Positions 19,024 through 28,596 of a DNA stretch of 64,000 bases are shown piece by piece. The stretch covers positions 1,798,740 to 1,862,739 of the forward strand of contig NZ_CP015029.1 in NCBI RefSeq assembly GCF_011455495.1. Reading direction: 5' to 3'. A model generated the notes under the pieces. It was not told where the DNA came from. It searched no databases and saw only the letters and a program-made list of their open reading frames with translations. Made by a program: the position numbers and the translations under genes. Position 1 is the stretch's first letter. Every line of letters starts with the position of its first letter. The DNA comes from Frederiksenia canicola (lineage in GTDB: Bacteria > Pseudomonadota > Gammaproteobacteria > Enterobacterales > Pasteurellaceae).

Positions 19024-19791
19024 ATGAGCTTTAGTATTGAAATTCTCTTGCTACTCTTTTTCATCGCCATGTTTGCAGGAACCCTTGATGCCATTGCAGG
19101 TGGCGGCGGTTTAATTACTATTCCAGCCCTACTTGCTGTCGGCGTTCCGCCGACAATGGCATTAGGAACCAATAAACTGCAAGCCTGCGGTGGCTCATTC
19201 TCTGCGTCTCTCTATTTTATCCGCAAAAAAGCGGTTTCACTCAAGCAAATTTGGCTATTAATTTTGCTGACTTTTATAGGGGCAGCCGGTGGGACGATCT
19301 TCGTTCAATTACTTGATGTTAGCCAACTTAACGCCTTATTACCTTTTCTGATCTTAGTCATCGCAGGCTATTTCCTATTTAGTAAAACCCTTAACGATCA
19401 AGATCGCCAACAGCGAATCAGCTATACTCTGTTTGCCTTTACTGCAGCAGTAGGCATTGGCTTTTATGACGGCATGTTCGGTCCTGCGACAGGCTCATTT
19501 TTTACGCTCGCTTTTGTATTATTACTTGGCTTTAATCTGACCAAGAGTGTGGCACACGCCAAAGTCCTTAACTTTACCTCAAATATTGCTTCACTCATTT
19601 TCTTTATGTTAGGTGGTGCAATCTTGTGGAAAGTTGGCTTAGTGATGATGGCTGGGCAATTTATCGGGGGCAATATTGGCGCAAGGTTGGTTGTCACTAA
19701 AGGTAAACAGCTTATTCGCCCTTTAATTGTTACTATCTCTTTAATTATGGTCGCAAAAATGTTGTGGGATCAGGGCTATTTTTCATTTTAA
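19024..19791 (+). CDS. TSUP-family (TauE/SafE-type) membrane permease
   Basis: 255 residues with about eight membrane segments. It resembles YfcA of E. coli. The family's duplicated motif is visible twice: GTLDAIAGGGGLITIPALL near 19-37 and GFYDGMFGPATGSFF near 140-154. TSUP proteins are thought to export sulfur-containing anions or small organic acids; the substrate here is unknown. It begins 11 bases after proB, which suggests co-transcription without an obvious functional link. Family assignment is firm, substrate is not. Confidence 0.9.
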   Translation: MSFSIEILLLLFFIAMFAGTLDAIAGGGGLITIPALLAVGVPPTMALGTNKLQACGGSFSASLYFIRKKAVSLKQIWLLILLTFIGAAGGTIFVQLLDVSQLNALLPFLILVIAGYFLFSKTLNDQDRQQRISYTLFAFTAAVGIGFYDGMFGPATGSFFTLAFVLLLGFNLTKSVAHAKVLNFTSNIASLIFFMLGGAILWKVGLVMMAGQFIGGNIGARLVVTKGKQLIRPLIVTISLIMVAKMLWDQGYFSF

Positions 19792-19842
19792 TCTCCATAC
19801 AAGCGGCCACTTTTCCTTACTTTTTTACCATTTTAAACATTT

Positions 19843-20478
19843 ATGAATAAACAGAAACGAGTTGAAATTCTCACTCGCTTACGCAATGAGAACCCGCATC
19901 CAACGACTGAATTAAACTATAACTCTCCTTTTGAACTGTTAATTGCCGTGATCTTATCCGCACAAGCTACCGATGTGGGGGTAAATAAAGCGACCGCCAA
20001 ACTTTACCCTGTTGCCAATACACCGCAGGCAATTTTAGACTTGGGAGTTGATGGGTTGAAAGAATATATCAAAACCATCGGACTCTTTAACAGCAAGGCA
20101 GAAAACATCATCAAAACCTGTCGGGATTTAATCGAAAAACATAACGGTGAAGTACCACAAACTCGAGAAGAACTAGAAGCCTTAGCTGGCGTGGGACGAA
20201 AAACGGCCAATGTGGTGCTGAATACCGCGTTTGGACAGCCGACTATTGCGGTGGATACCCATATTTTCCGTGTTTCCAACCGTACCAACTTCGCTCCGGG
20301 TAAAGATGTGGTGAAAGTCGAAGAAAAATTGCTGAAAGTGGTGCCCGATGAATTTAAGGTAGATGTACACCACTGGCTGATTTTACACGGCCGCTACACT
20401 TGCATTGCCCGCAAACCACGCTGTGGCTCCTGCATTATTGAAGATTTGTGCGAATATAAAGAGAAAACCGATTTGTAA
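19843..20478 (+). CDS. nth: Endonuclease III
   Basis: 211 residues. DNA N-glycosylase and AP lyase for oxidised pyrimidines in base-excision repair. The helix-hairpin-helix LAGVGRKTANVVLNTAFG near 112-130 contains the catalytic Lys, followed by VDTHIFRVSNR with the catalytic Asp. The C-terminal C-x6-C-x2-C-x5-C [4Fe-4S] motif is complete (CIARKPRCGSCIIEDLC). The start ATG 19843 has no clear Shine-Dalgarno. An overlapping inverted USS lies just after the stop. Confidence 0.97.
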   Translation: MNKQKRVEILTRLRNENPHPTTELNYNSPFELLIAVILSAQATDVGVNKATAKLYPVANTPQAILDLGVDGLKEYIKTIGLFNSKAENIIKTCRDLIEKHNGEVPQTREELEALAGVGRKTANVVLNTAFGQPTIAVDTHIFRVSNRTNFAPGKDVVKVEEKLLKVVPDEFKVDVHHWLILHGRYTCIARKPRCGSCIIEDLCEYKEKTDL

Positions 20479-20490
20479 AATGTTGCTTGA

Positions 20491-20516
20491 AACTGACCGC
20501 TTGCAAGCGGTCAGTT
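20491..20516. terminator. Loopless 26-base USS palindrome after nth
   Basis: AACTGACCGCTTG is immediately followed by its exact reverse complement CAAGCGGTCAGTT, so two USS cores share their ends with no spacer. It sits between the convergent nth and topA genes. Confidence 0.8.
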
Positions 20517-20538
20517 CCGTCTCATTTTTTGCAAAAAT

Positions 20539-20563
20539 AAACGGCACGTTTCTCGTGCCGTTT
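20539..20563. terminator. Terminator after topA
   Basis: AAACGGCACG and CGTGCCGTTT pair around a five-base loop, five bases from the topA stop. On the minus strand the stem is followed by an A/T-rich stretch including TTTTTGC. Possibly serves both converging genes. Confidence 0.8.
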
Positions 20564-20567
20564 GTTA

Positions 20568-23177
20568 TTACTTCTTGCGTTCTACCCAGTTACCGTCTAA
20601 GTAATCGACAATCCATTTGGTCGCTTTGCCATCTTTTTCCGAAGTCACATACTGGCGTTTTTCCTTACGGCTGAAGCGGATAATCGCTTCATTACCTTCA
20701 GGATCAAACTGTGGTGCATCGGCTAGATATTGCAATTTCTCTGGTAAACGCTCACGGTATTTTGTGAGTTCTGTCACTTTTGGAGCACGGCTTTCTCGCG
20801 ATTTCGGGAAATTATGGGCAGACATAAATACGCCGCTCGCACCATCACGCAACACGAAATAAGCATCAGACTTTTCACATTTCAGCTCAGGAAAATGGAT
20901 CGGCTCTTCCCGTGGCGGGGCAACCTCGCCGTTTTTAAGAATTTTGCGGGTATTGTCACAGTTAGTGCAACCCATATATTTGCCGAAACGACCCAGTTTC
21001 AGGTGCATATCCGCTCCGCATTTATCGCATTCAACAATCGGACCATCATATCCTTTGATCTTGAATGAACCTTGTTCGATCAGATAACCATCACAATTTG
21101 GGTTGTTCCCACAAATATGAATTTTACGTTGTGGATCAATTACATAACTATCCATCGCCGTATCGCATTTCGGACAGCGTTTACGCATCATTAACGCATT
21201 CGTTTCTGAATCTTCATCTAATACATTGAGTAATTCCGCTTCTGGAATCAAGTTTATCGTGGTTTTGCAACGCTCTTTCGGTGGCAACGCATAGCCTGTA
21301 CAACCTAAAAATACGCCTGTGCTAGCGGTACGAATTGCCATTTTTCGACCACAAGTTGGACAATCAATATCCGTTTCTACCAAATTATTCGGACGCATTC
21401 CTCCTTCTAATTCATCCAGCTCAGCGGTGGTCAGCTTCTCCGAGAAATCGGCAAAGAAGCGATTGAGTTCGTCTTTCCAATTCACATTGCCTGATGCGAT
21501 TTGATCAAGTACATCTTCCATATTGGCGGTAAAATCGTAGTTCATTAAATCTTTGAAGGATTCATCTAAACGATCGGTAACGATCTCGCCCATTTTTTCC
21601 GCATAGAAACGGCGATTTTCTACTCGCACATAGCCACGTTCTTGAATAGTCGAAATAATCGCCGCATAGGTCGAAGGACGACCAATGCCTCGTTTTTCTA
21701 ACTCTTTTACCAATGCCGCTTCAGAATAACGAGCTGGTGGTTTGGTGAAATGTTGGCTTGGCACAATTTCGTTGAGCGTCAAGGTTTCATGAAGTGAGAC
21801 TTCAGGTAACTCTTGATCTTCCGCTGTTTTGCTTTGAATTGGTAACACTTTTGTCCAACCGTCAAAACGTAATACTCGCCCTTTGGTTTTCAGTTCATAA
21901 TCGCCTGCGGTGATAGTCAAACTGGTGGAGTCATATTCTGCCGCAGTCATTTGGCAGGCAAGAAACTGCCGCCAAATCAAGTCATATAATCGCTCAGCAT
22001 CCTTTTCCATGCCTTTGAGATCTTGCATTGTCACTCGCACATCAGACGGACGAATCGCTTCGTGTGCTTCCTGTGCTTTCTCTTTGCTGGCGTAGAAATT
22101 CGGCTTACTCGGCAGATATTTTTCACCGAAGACATTCTCAATATAACCACGAGCCATGGATAACGCATCTTGGCTTAAATTGGTGGAGTCGGTACGCATA
22201 TAAGTGATGTAGCCTGCTTCATACAAGCGTTGAGCCAACATCATCGTTTTCTTCACACTAAAGCCTAAACGGGTACTGGCGGTTTGCTGTAAAGTCGAGG
22301 TAATAAATGGGGCTTTTGCTTTAGATGAAGTCGGTTTTTTGTCGATTTCGCTGACCACAAATGCAGAATGTTGCAAAAACTCGACGGCTTTCATCGCCTG
22401 TTTTTGATTCTGGGCTGACCATTTTTTGCCTTTGTAGTGGGTTAAATCCAGATTTAAACCGCCATTTTTTGCCGTGGTTTTCGCTAAGATTTGCCAAAAT
22501 TCCTCAGGTTGGAAAGCTTTGATTTCACGCTCACGCTCCACCAACAACTTCACAGCTACCGATTGCACTCGACCGGCTGATAAGCCTCGAGCCACTTTTT
22601 TCCATAGCAATGGTGACACCATAAAGCCCACTACCCGATCTAAAAAGCGGCGAGTTTGTTGGGCATTTACGCGGTCCATATTGAGCTGTTCAGGTTTCTC
22701 AAAAGCTTGTTTGATCGCATTTTTGGTGATTTCATTAAACACCACACGGCTGAAACGCTCATCGTCGCCGCCGATCACTTCCCGCAAATGCCAAGCAATC
22801 GCTTCCCCTTCTCTATCCAAGTCGGTCGCGAGATAGATGTGGTCCGCTTTTTTCGCCAGCGATTTCAGTTCAGACACCACCTTTTCTTTACCAGGTAAAA
22901 TTTCGTAGTGTGCTTTCCACTGATGATAAGGATCGATCCCCATCCGTTTTACCAATGCCTGTCGATCTTTTTCCGCTTTGACTTTGGCTTTTTCTTCCGC
23001 ACTCAGCCCACGGGTGGAAACGGGCTTCGCTTTTTCGCTTTTCTCTTTTTCACCACCGCTGGTTGGCAAATCACGAATATGTCCCACGCTCGACTTCACC
23101 ACAAAATCACCGCCGAGATATTTATTGATTGTTTTAGCTTTAGCTGGCGACTCGACGATAACTAACGATTTTCCCAT
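20568..23177 (-). CDS. topA: DNA topoisomerase I
   Basis: 869 residues, full-length bacterial type IA enzyme. It relaxes negative supercoils. The TOPRIM domain starts [18 protein letters not shown] and contains [14 protein letters not shown] near 115. The active-site Tyr is in [13 protein letters not shown] near 325. Three C-terminal four-Cys zinc-ribbon repeats are seen, starting [19 protein letters not shown] and [11 protein letters not shown], followed by a basic tail with [17 protein letters not shown]. It converges with nth and is divergent from the LysR gene. Confidence 0.98.
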   Translation of the reverse strand: MGKSLVIVESPAKAKTINKYLGGDFVVKSSVGHIRDLPTSGGEKEKSEKAKPVSTRGLSAEEKAKVKAEKDRQALVKRMGIDPYHQWKAHYEILPGKEKVVSELKSLAKKADHIYLATDLDREGEAIAWHLREVIGGDDERFSRVVFNEITKNAIKQAFEKPEQLNMDRVNAQQTRRFLDRVVGFMVSPLLWKKVARGLSAGRVQSVAVKLLVEREREIKAFQPEEFWQILAKTTAKNGGLNLDLTHYKGKKWSAQNQKQAMKAVEFLQHSAFVVSEIDKKPTSSKAKAPFITSTLQQTASTRLGFSVKKTMMLAQRLYEAGYITYMRTDSTNLSQDALSMARGYIENVFGEKYLPSKPNFYASKEKAQEAHEAIRPSDVRVTMQDLKGMEKDAERLYDLIWRQFLACQMTAAEYDSTSLTITAGDYELKTKGRVLRFDGWTKVLPIQSKTAEDQELPEVSLHETLTLNEIVPSQHFTKPPARYSEAALVKELEKRGIGRPSTYAAIISTIQERGYVRVENRRFYAEKMGEIVTDRLDESFKDLMNYDFTANMEDVLDQIASGNVNWKDELNRFFADFSEKLTTAELDELEGGMRPNNLVETDIDCPTCGRKMAIRTASTGVFLGCTGYALPPKERCKTTINLIPEAELLNVLDEDSETNALMMRKRCPKCDTAMDSYVIDPQRKIHICGNNPNCDGYLIEQGSFKIKGYDGPIVECDKCGADMHLKLGRFGKYMGCTNCDNTRKILKNGEVAPPREEPIHFPELKCEKSDAYFVLRDGASGVFMSAHNFPKSRESRAPKVTELTKYRERLPEKLQYLADAPQFDPEGNEAIIRFSRKEKRQYVTSEKDGKATKWIVDYLDGNWVERKK

Positions 23178-23280
23178 TGAAACACCTAAAAAAGTAGAAA
23201 TAATAAAAGAAATAAACCAAAAATTATTTCATATTGGTTTATATTTGGTTTGAATTAAAATAAAATGCGTTCAACAATAG

Positions 23281-23440
23281 CAAGGCTTGGCGGAAAAGAC
23301 AATAGCAAAATTTGAATTGTCTCCTCCTTACCAATTCGGCTCTTGTTCGTAAGGACAAAAACTTGCGTTTGAGCTTGGCTTTTGTCCCCGTCGGTTTCGC
23401 TACGCTCAACACCTTCCCCCGCCAGTGGCGGCAGAATTTA
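23281..23440. repeat. Possible dispersed intergenic repeat
   Basis: A stretch richer in G+C than its flanks, with internal dyads: GGACAAAA (23353-23360) with TTTTGTCC (23380-23387), and CCGCCAGTGGCGG near 23419-23431. It looks like the kind of intergenic repeat seen in many copies in some Pasteurellaceae, but only one copy is present here, so this cannot be confirmed. Confidence 0.3.
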
Positions 23441-23460
23441 TTTCATAAAACGGAAAACTC

Positions 23461-24351
23461 ATGGACAAACTTCACGCAATCAATCTCTTTTGCAAAGTGG
23501 TGGAAACCCAAAGTTTCACCCAAGCAGCACAGCAAAGCCAAATTTCATTGGCGATGGCGAGCAAATTAGTGGCACAGTTAGAAGATCATCTCAATGTTCG
23601 TTTGCTGCAACGTACCACTCGAAAAATCACTCCGACAGAAGCAGGCTTGCTGTTTTATCAACGCTGTTTGCCGATTTTAAATGAACTCAAAGAAGCAGAG
23701 GCCTGCGTAACGAACATCACGTCCAGTTTGCAAGGTAAGCTCACGATGTCAGTGCCGATGGATTTTGGCTCCCGCTTTATCGCTCCGTTTTTGAGCCAGT
23801 TCACCCAGCAATATCCACATTTACAGCTTAATTTAGATTTTACCGATCGTCGTGTAGATGTGGTGGCGGAAGGTTATGATTTAGTGCTGCGAATTGGCAA
23901 ATTGGAAGACAGTTCCATCGTGGCAAAACGTATCGCCCAAGCAAGGTATCTGGTTGTGGCATCGCCTGATTATTTAGCCAAATATGGCGAACCTATCACG
24001 GCTTTAGAACTTGAGCAGCATCAATGTCTAGTCTATGAAAGCCAACCCGTTTGGCAGTTTAACGAGAACGGTCATCAGATTAAATTTAAGCCACAAAGCC
24101 AAGTGCTGAGCAATAACGGTTATGCGTTGGTACAAATGGCCAAAGCTGGATTGGGCGTGATCAATATCCCCAAATTTTTACTTAAAGATGAATTAGCAAG
24201 TGGTGAGCTAGTCCCGATTTTGCACCATGTTGATCAAGCACAGCTCGACATCAGCCTGCTCTATCCGCACCGCCGTTTTCTCTCACCGAAGGTGCGAGTG
24301 GCAATTGAATTTTTTGAGCAACTGCTGCAAGAGCAGAAATCCTTTTTGTAA
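23461..24351 (+). CDS. LysR-family transcriptional regulator
   Basis: 296 residues. The N-terminal winged helix-turn-helix (MDKLHAINLFCKVVETQSFTQAAQQ, then LVAQLEDHLNVRLLQRTTRK) is typical of the CrgA/DsdC-like LysR branch that starts with Leu-x-x-Phe. Residues ~90-290 form the periplasmic-binding-like effector domain (GKLTMSVPMDFGSRFIAP onward). It is divergent from topA and converges with ttrA. The target genes and effector are unknown; the neighbouring ttr genes have their own two-component pair, so a link to them is not implied. Shine-Dalgarno GGAAAA precedes ATG 23461. Confidence 0.9.
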   Translation: MDKLHAINLFCKVVETQSFTQAAQQSQISLAMASKLVAQLEDHLNVRLLQRTTRKITPTEAGLLFYQRCLPILNELKEAEACVTNITSSLQGKLTMSVPMDFGSRFIAPFLSQFTQQYPHLQLNLDFTDRRVDVVAEGYDLVLRIGKLEDSSIVAKRIAQARYLVVASPDYLAKYGEPITALELEQHQCLVYESQPVWQFNENGHQIKFKPQSQVLSNNGYALVQMAKAGLGVINIPKFLLKDELASGELVPILHHVDQAQLDISLLYPHRRFLSPKVRVAIEFFEQLLQEQKSFL

Positions 24352-24353
24352 CC

Positions 24354-24437
24354 ACAAGCGGTCACTTTCGCACAAAATTTTGCAAGTGTATGGCTGTCAT
24401 TGGATGTGCAAAACATGTCTTGGAAATGACCGCTTGT
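24354..24437. terminator. Widely spaced inverted USS pair between the LysR gene and ttrA
   Basis: ACAAGCGGTC (24354-24363) and GACCGCTTGT (24428-24437) face each other about 64 bases apart between convergent genes. With such a large loop, a termination role is uncertain. Confidence 0.5.
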
Positions 24438-24452
24438 CTTTTCAGCGTCTAA

Positions 24453-27400
24453 CTATATTGAGCTCAGTTTTACAATTTTCGCTGGAATGCCTTGCCGAAC
24501 CGCGGAACCACAGACCCAATCCACCCAAGGGGACGTGATTTCTTTAGTATCATCTAGCAGACCAAGATCATTGATATTCACGCCACGTTGGATTTGGGAA
24601 TGCCCTTGAATTTCAACGCCATCAATGTGGTAGCTTTCGGCACCGAGCTGCTTGTGACCGTAGCCATGTTCAATTGCAATGGTGCCTTTCACCACTCCAT
24701 CAATCACCATCACTTGCACATTATCCGCCTGTCCACCTGGGGTAGAAAGCAGGATCAAATCACCATGCTGAATATGATGCTCTTTGGCATCTTGTTGGTT
24801 CATGGCAATCATCCCGTTTGGTTTAATACTATGTAATCGCAATAAAGGTGCGGTGATACTGCTCATTAAATTGGACTTAAAAGAGACTAATTTAAACGGC
24901 CATTCGCTTGTCGGATAACGGCTTTCCACTCTGCTATTGTCGGCAAATTGTGGTTCAAAATAACGTGGACAACCATGATAGGCTTTACCTGTTTGGGCAT
25001 GTTTTGCTTTGGCAACCGCTTCATTCCAAATTTGCAGGCAATTTTTCCAGTGCACCGCCATGTTGTCTTCTTTCCAAGCGGTTTTATAGGGGGCAAAACG
25101 ACCACCTTTGCAGTACACATTGGCAACTTTTAACACTTCTTCAGGTTTTAAACAACGTTCAAAACTCGGCATTAAACGCTGCACACCGGTCAATAGCAGA
25201 TCTTCTTTTAATGCATCTGGTACAGGCTCTTTGCCATCATAGGCAATATTTGCTGCAGCACGTAGGAAAAAGTCCTCGGCACGATCTAACGCATAGCTAT
25301 TTTTTTGTTTATCTGCAATCGCATTTTCGCCAAAACCGGGGAGCGACATCGCTTTCGCAAGTGAAATGATAAAATTTTCCATGCAGATCGTTTCTCCTTG
25401 TGCGGTTTTCGCATTTGGTGATTGCACTATAGGCCAACGTGCTGTCGACGTTTTGGTCGGCACGCCCGCCCAAGGGGTACTAAACCCCCAACTTTCAAAG
25501 TTGTGCGTGTCGGGAACGATATAATCCGCTAAAGCGGTTGTTTCATTCATAAACGCATCAATGGAAATAAACAGCGGGAGAATCTTAGGATCTCGCAATT
25601 TGCTGTCGGTAATATGGTGAATCCCTGTCATACCGTATAACGGATTTCCCATATGGTTGATCCACGCTTTCAAAGAATAAGGGTAGCCTTGCAATGCCGA
25701 TGTGATCATCTCTGACATTTGCCCACCAACAAACGGATACCACGCGGCTTTAGCTGGATAAGGAGAAACGCCCTGTTCAACTTTTTGCTTAAACTCGCTC
25801 GATTTTTCATACGCTTTTTTACTACGGGCAAGGTTGGTACCTTTTGGGCTCACCATATTCGGAAAATTCGCGAGATCATAGCGAGGTCCGCCGCCAAAGT
25901 CTTTGAATTTTCCACCGCTCATACTCATTCCGCCTTTTTTATTCATATTTCCAACCATGGCGTTGAGAAGTAAAATCGCCCAAGCGGTATAAAATCCATT
26001 ACTGTGCATCGTACCGCCGTGAGTCACTACGGAAGCTCGATGTCCGTGGGACGTAAATTCTTTGGCCAGTTGGATAATAGTTTCCACAGGCACACCACAT
26101 TGTTCAGCGTAAGTTTCAAGGCTATGCTCAAAACAAGACTCTTTAAACAGTTGCAAAGCAGATTTGACTAAAACCTGTTCACCATTTAACAAGGTGATGG
26201 GTTCTTGCACAAATAGCTCTGCTGCAAGGCTCTCTTTAGCTGCAACAAATTTACCTGTTGCCATATCTTTCACCACAATCTCGCCATCAGCGGGTTTTTC
26301 AGGCACATCCATTGCAAAAATATCGTGGGATCTGACCGCTTGTCCATAGCGTTTATGGGTTGGTTCCGCAATAAATAAGTGAGTGGCATTACAAAAACTC
26401 ACGCCGTTACTTTGCTGCATCGCTTGTTCGCTTGGTATCCGTAAATAATCGGCATTGAAGCGTTCGTTTTCAATAATCCAGCGTAACATTGCTAAAGCTA
26501 AGGATAAGTCTGTTCCAGGAATAATGGGAACCCAGCGGTTATTTTTTAACGAGGCACTTGAAGTCAGTTCTAAACGTGGTGCCACGACAACATAATCAAA
26601 GTTATCCTCACTACGCTGTTTAGCTAATTGACGGGCTTGGCGTTTAAATGGGTTGCCCGCTTGTGCTGGCGATGTGCCCATAAACAGAATAAATTCGGCA
26701 TGATCCCAGTCTGGTTTGGCGTGTGAGTTATTCACAAAATCGTTCATAAAGGCACCAGAACCGGCACGATATGAAAGCCCACAGAATGAGCCGTGTGAAG
26801 CAAAGTTGATTGTGCCAAAGCTATTATTAGCAAAGCGTTTTAGTAATGGCTGACGACCTTCTGGTCCTGCAAAAGTCACCATCAATTGATTCGCTTTCGA
26901 GCCAAAATCAGGGTGAGCACTATCGACTGGTGTTTGTAAGTCTCGAATGGCTTTCAAGCCATCGACATGCCCTTCACCAAATAGATCACCACCGTTTACT
27001 ACCTCATCAATCAGCTGTTCAAAACTAATGGTTTGCCATTTCCCTTCGCCCCGTTTTCCAACTCGTTTTAATGGTTGGGTGATGCGATAAGGGCTGTTAA
27101 TGCCATCTAAAAAGGCAGCCCCCCTTGCACAAGCCGTGGAACGATTTTCTAAGCCGCTCTCACCTGCCACGCTCAATTCTGCTTGATGAATCGGTTGGTT
27201 AAAATCAAGGTAGTGATCCGATGATAGGGGGTGATAAGGATTGCCGTTAATCCGTAAAACCTTATTCTGTTCCAAATCGACCCTCACGCGTAGTCCACAT
27301 AATGTCCAGCACCCCATACATTGGGTATTGCATACCACTTGTTGGCTGTTGCTAAGTAGTTGTCCATTTTTCACTTGATACTCTGGGGTAAGTGAATTTC

Positions 27401-27551
27401 CGTTAATATTATCTTTGGTTTTTTCGCCCGACGTGCCGTTAATAAGCCCTGTGGCAATTTCTTTTACTTTTGGTGAATAGCCCGCAACAAATGCCGCAGC
27501 GGAGCCTAAAGCTAAACTACCTTTTAATAAATTTCGACGTTGGTTATTCAT
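24453..27551 (-). CDS. ttrA: Tetrathionate reductase subunit A (molybdopterin catalytic subunit)
   Basis: 1032 residues. Catalytic subunit that reduces tetrathionate to two thiosulfates in the periplasm. The N-terminus NNQRRNLLKGSLALGSAAAFVAG is a twin-arginine signal. A [4Fe-4S] site is seen as C78-x2-C81-x3-C85 and C141 (ACARG). Cys257 in HGSFCGLSYR is the likely molybdenum ligand (inference from the Psr/Phs/Ttr branch). The C-terminal molybdopterin-binding domain includes IQHGDLILLSTPGGQ. It overlaps the ttrC stop by eight bases. A USS core lies in the coding region at 26334-26343, which argues for long residence in this lineage. Confidence 0.93.
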   Translation of the reverse strand: MNNQRRNLLKGSLALGSAAAFVAGYSPKVKEIATGLINGTSGEKTKDNINGNSLTPEYQVKNGQLLSNSQQVVCNTQCMGCWTLCGLRVRVDLEQNKVLRINGNPYHPLSSDHYLDFNQPIHQAELSVAGESGLENRSTACARGAAFLDGINSPYRITQPLKRVGKRGEGKWQTISFEQLIDEVVNGGDLFGEGHVDGLKAIRDLQTPVDSAHPDFGSKANQLMVTFAGPEGRQPLLKRFANNSFGTINFASHGSFCGLSYRAGSGAFMNDFVNNSHAKPDWDHAEFILFMGTSPAQAGNPFKRQARQLAKQRSEDNFDYVVVAPRLELTSSASLKNNRWVPIIPGTDLSLALAMLRWIIENERFNADYLRIPSEQAMQQSNGVSFCNATHLFIAEPTHKRYGQAVRSHDIFAMDVPEKPADGEIVVKDMATGKFVAAKESLAAELFVQEPITLLNGEQVLVKSALQLFKESCFEHSLETYAEQCGVPVETIIQLAKEFTSHGHRASVVTHGGTMHSNGFYTAWAILLLNAMVGNMNKKGGMSMSGGKFKDFGGGPRYDLANFPNMVSPKGTNLARSKKAYEKSSEFKQKVEQGVSPYPAKAAWYPFVGGQMSEMITSALQGYPYSLKAWINHMGNPLYGMTGIHHITDSKLRDPKILPLFISIDAFMNETTALADYIVPDTHNFESWGFSTPWAGVPTKTSTARWPIVQSPNAKTAQGETICMENFIISLAKAMSLPGFGENAIADKQKNSYALDRAEDFFLRAAANIAYDGKEPVPDALKEDLLLTGVQRLMPSFERCLKPEEVLKVANVYCKGGRFAPYKTAWKEDNMAVHWKNCLQIWNEAVAKAKHAQTGKAYHGCPRYFEPQFADNSRVESRYPTSEWPFKLVSFKSNLMSSITAPLLRLHSIKPNGMIAMNQQDAKEHHIQHGDLILLSTPGGQADNVQVMVIDGVVKGTIAIEHGYGHKQLGAESYHIDGVEIQGHSQIQRGVNINDLGLLDDTKEITSPWVDWVCGSAVRQGIPAKIVKLSSI

Positions 27552-28596
27552 GATTTCCCCCTACACGGTGTTGCGATACCAGCCCTTGAGAAAAGAGATG
27601 CCAAAAGATAACGCTAATAAAAATCCATAAACTAAATACCGATAAAATGCCAATAGCACCATCAATCTGCCAAGTAAGGTGATAAGGATTCATCAACGCA
27701 TTATATTTGGCGACACTTTGCACTTGAATTAATAACACCCAACGGAATAGCCAAGTAAAAAGAAGGGCAATAATGACGGTCAACATTGCTGATGAGCGAT
27801 TGATCGGCAGCATCATTAACAAGATCAAACTGGCTAAACAGAAACAGAGTAAAAGTGGTAAATCACTGAAATACCAAAGTTGGTGTAACTGTTTAGCGGC
27901 CTGTGGGCTGGACAGATATAATCCGATTAAACAACCGATAAACACCACTAAACTAACAAGGCTTAAACGTTGATACCAGTCGCCAACTTGTCCTGTTCCA
28001 AACCAGTGAACACATACTCGACAAACATATAATGCAGTCGGTAACACACTGAATAATATTAATGGCATTAACCAATAGTGATGCCACAACGGTCTTGCTT
28101 CTACTGCAAAAACTTCCATGGTGGTATAAAGCAAGATCAGCCCAGAAAAGAGTAAGGACAATAGTCTGAATACATTTGTCCATCTATCCATATTCAATTT
28201 GCCCCAATAGCAAATTTGCAGCCATTTCGGTAAACGTTGTGGCTCAATGGTTTGACGTAACACACAGAGAAAATAGCCACCAACCGCCATAGTAAATAGC
28301 GGTAAAAACAGTGCACCCCATGCCATCCAAGACCAAGCGGTCGGATTCAGGTAAAAATTTGCAATTCGGCTAGGTTGATGCAAGTCAGCCGTCAAGGCGA
28401 CAGGTGCTACAATGGCACAAATGAATCCCAAGCTAATGGCAATAAACTCGTGCCGTAAATTCTTTTCAATACGTGAAATCAATAGCCCAACAAAGACAAA
28501 CGAAAAGGCTAAACCAATAAAGAAAAAATAACTAACCGCCCAAGGAAGCCAAGCGATTGCTTGTGGCTCAACTAAAATTTCTCGAATAGTCATCAT
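27544..28596 (-). CDS. ttrC: Tetrathionate reductase subunit C (NrfD-like membrane anchor)
   Basis: 350 residues from ATG 28596, which overlaps the ttrB stop as ATGA and has GGAGG upstream; ATG 28593 is also possible. About nine membrane segments (starting WLPWAVSYFFFIGLAFSFVFVGLLI) place it in the NrfD/PsrC family. It anchors TtrA and TtrB and oxidises menaquinol, passing electrons to the TtrB clusters. Residues such as TADLHQPSRIANF near 74-86 are typical of the family's quinol-side loop. A USS (CAAGCGGTC) lies inside the gene near 28334. Confidence 0.92.
   Translation of the reverse strand: MMTIREILVEPQAIAWLPWAVSYFFFIGLAFSFVFVGLLISRIEKNLRHEFIAISLGFICAIVAPVALTADLHQPSRIANFYLNPTAWSWMAWGALFLPLFTMAVGGYFLCVLRQTIEPQRLPKWLQICYWGKLNMDRWTNVFRLLSLLFSGLILLYTTMEVFAVEARPLWHHYWLMPLILFSVLPTALYVCRVCVHWFGTGQVGDWYQRLSLVSLVVFIGCLIGLYLSSPQAAKQLHQLWYFSDLPLLLCFCLASLILLMMLPINRSSAMLTVIIALLFTWLFRWVLLIQVQSVAKYNALMNPYHLTWQIDGAIGILSVFSLWIFISVIFWHLFSQGLVSQHRVGGNHE

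Noticed and set aside
23312-23569. 85-codon plus-strand ORF upstream of and into the LysR gene
   Set aside because: It overlaps the start of the clear LysR gene in another frame and runs through the dyad-rich intergenic stretch.
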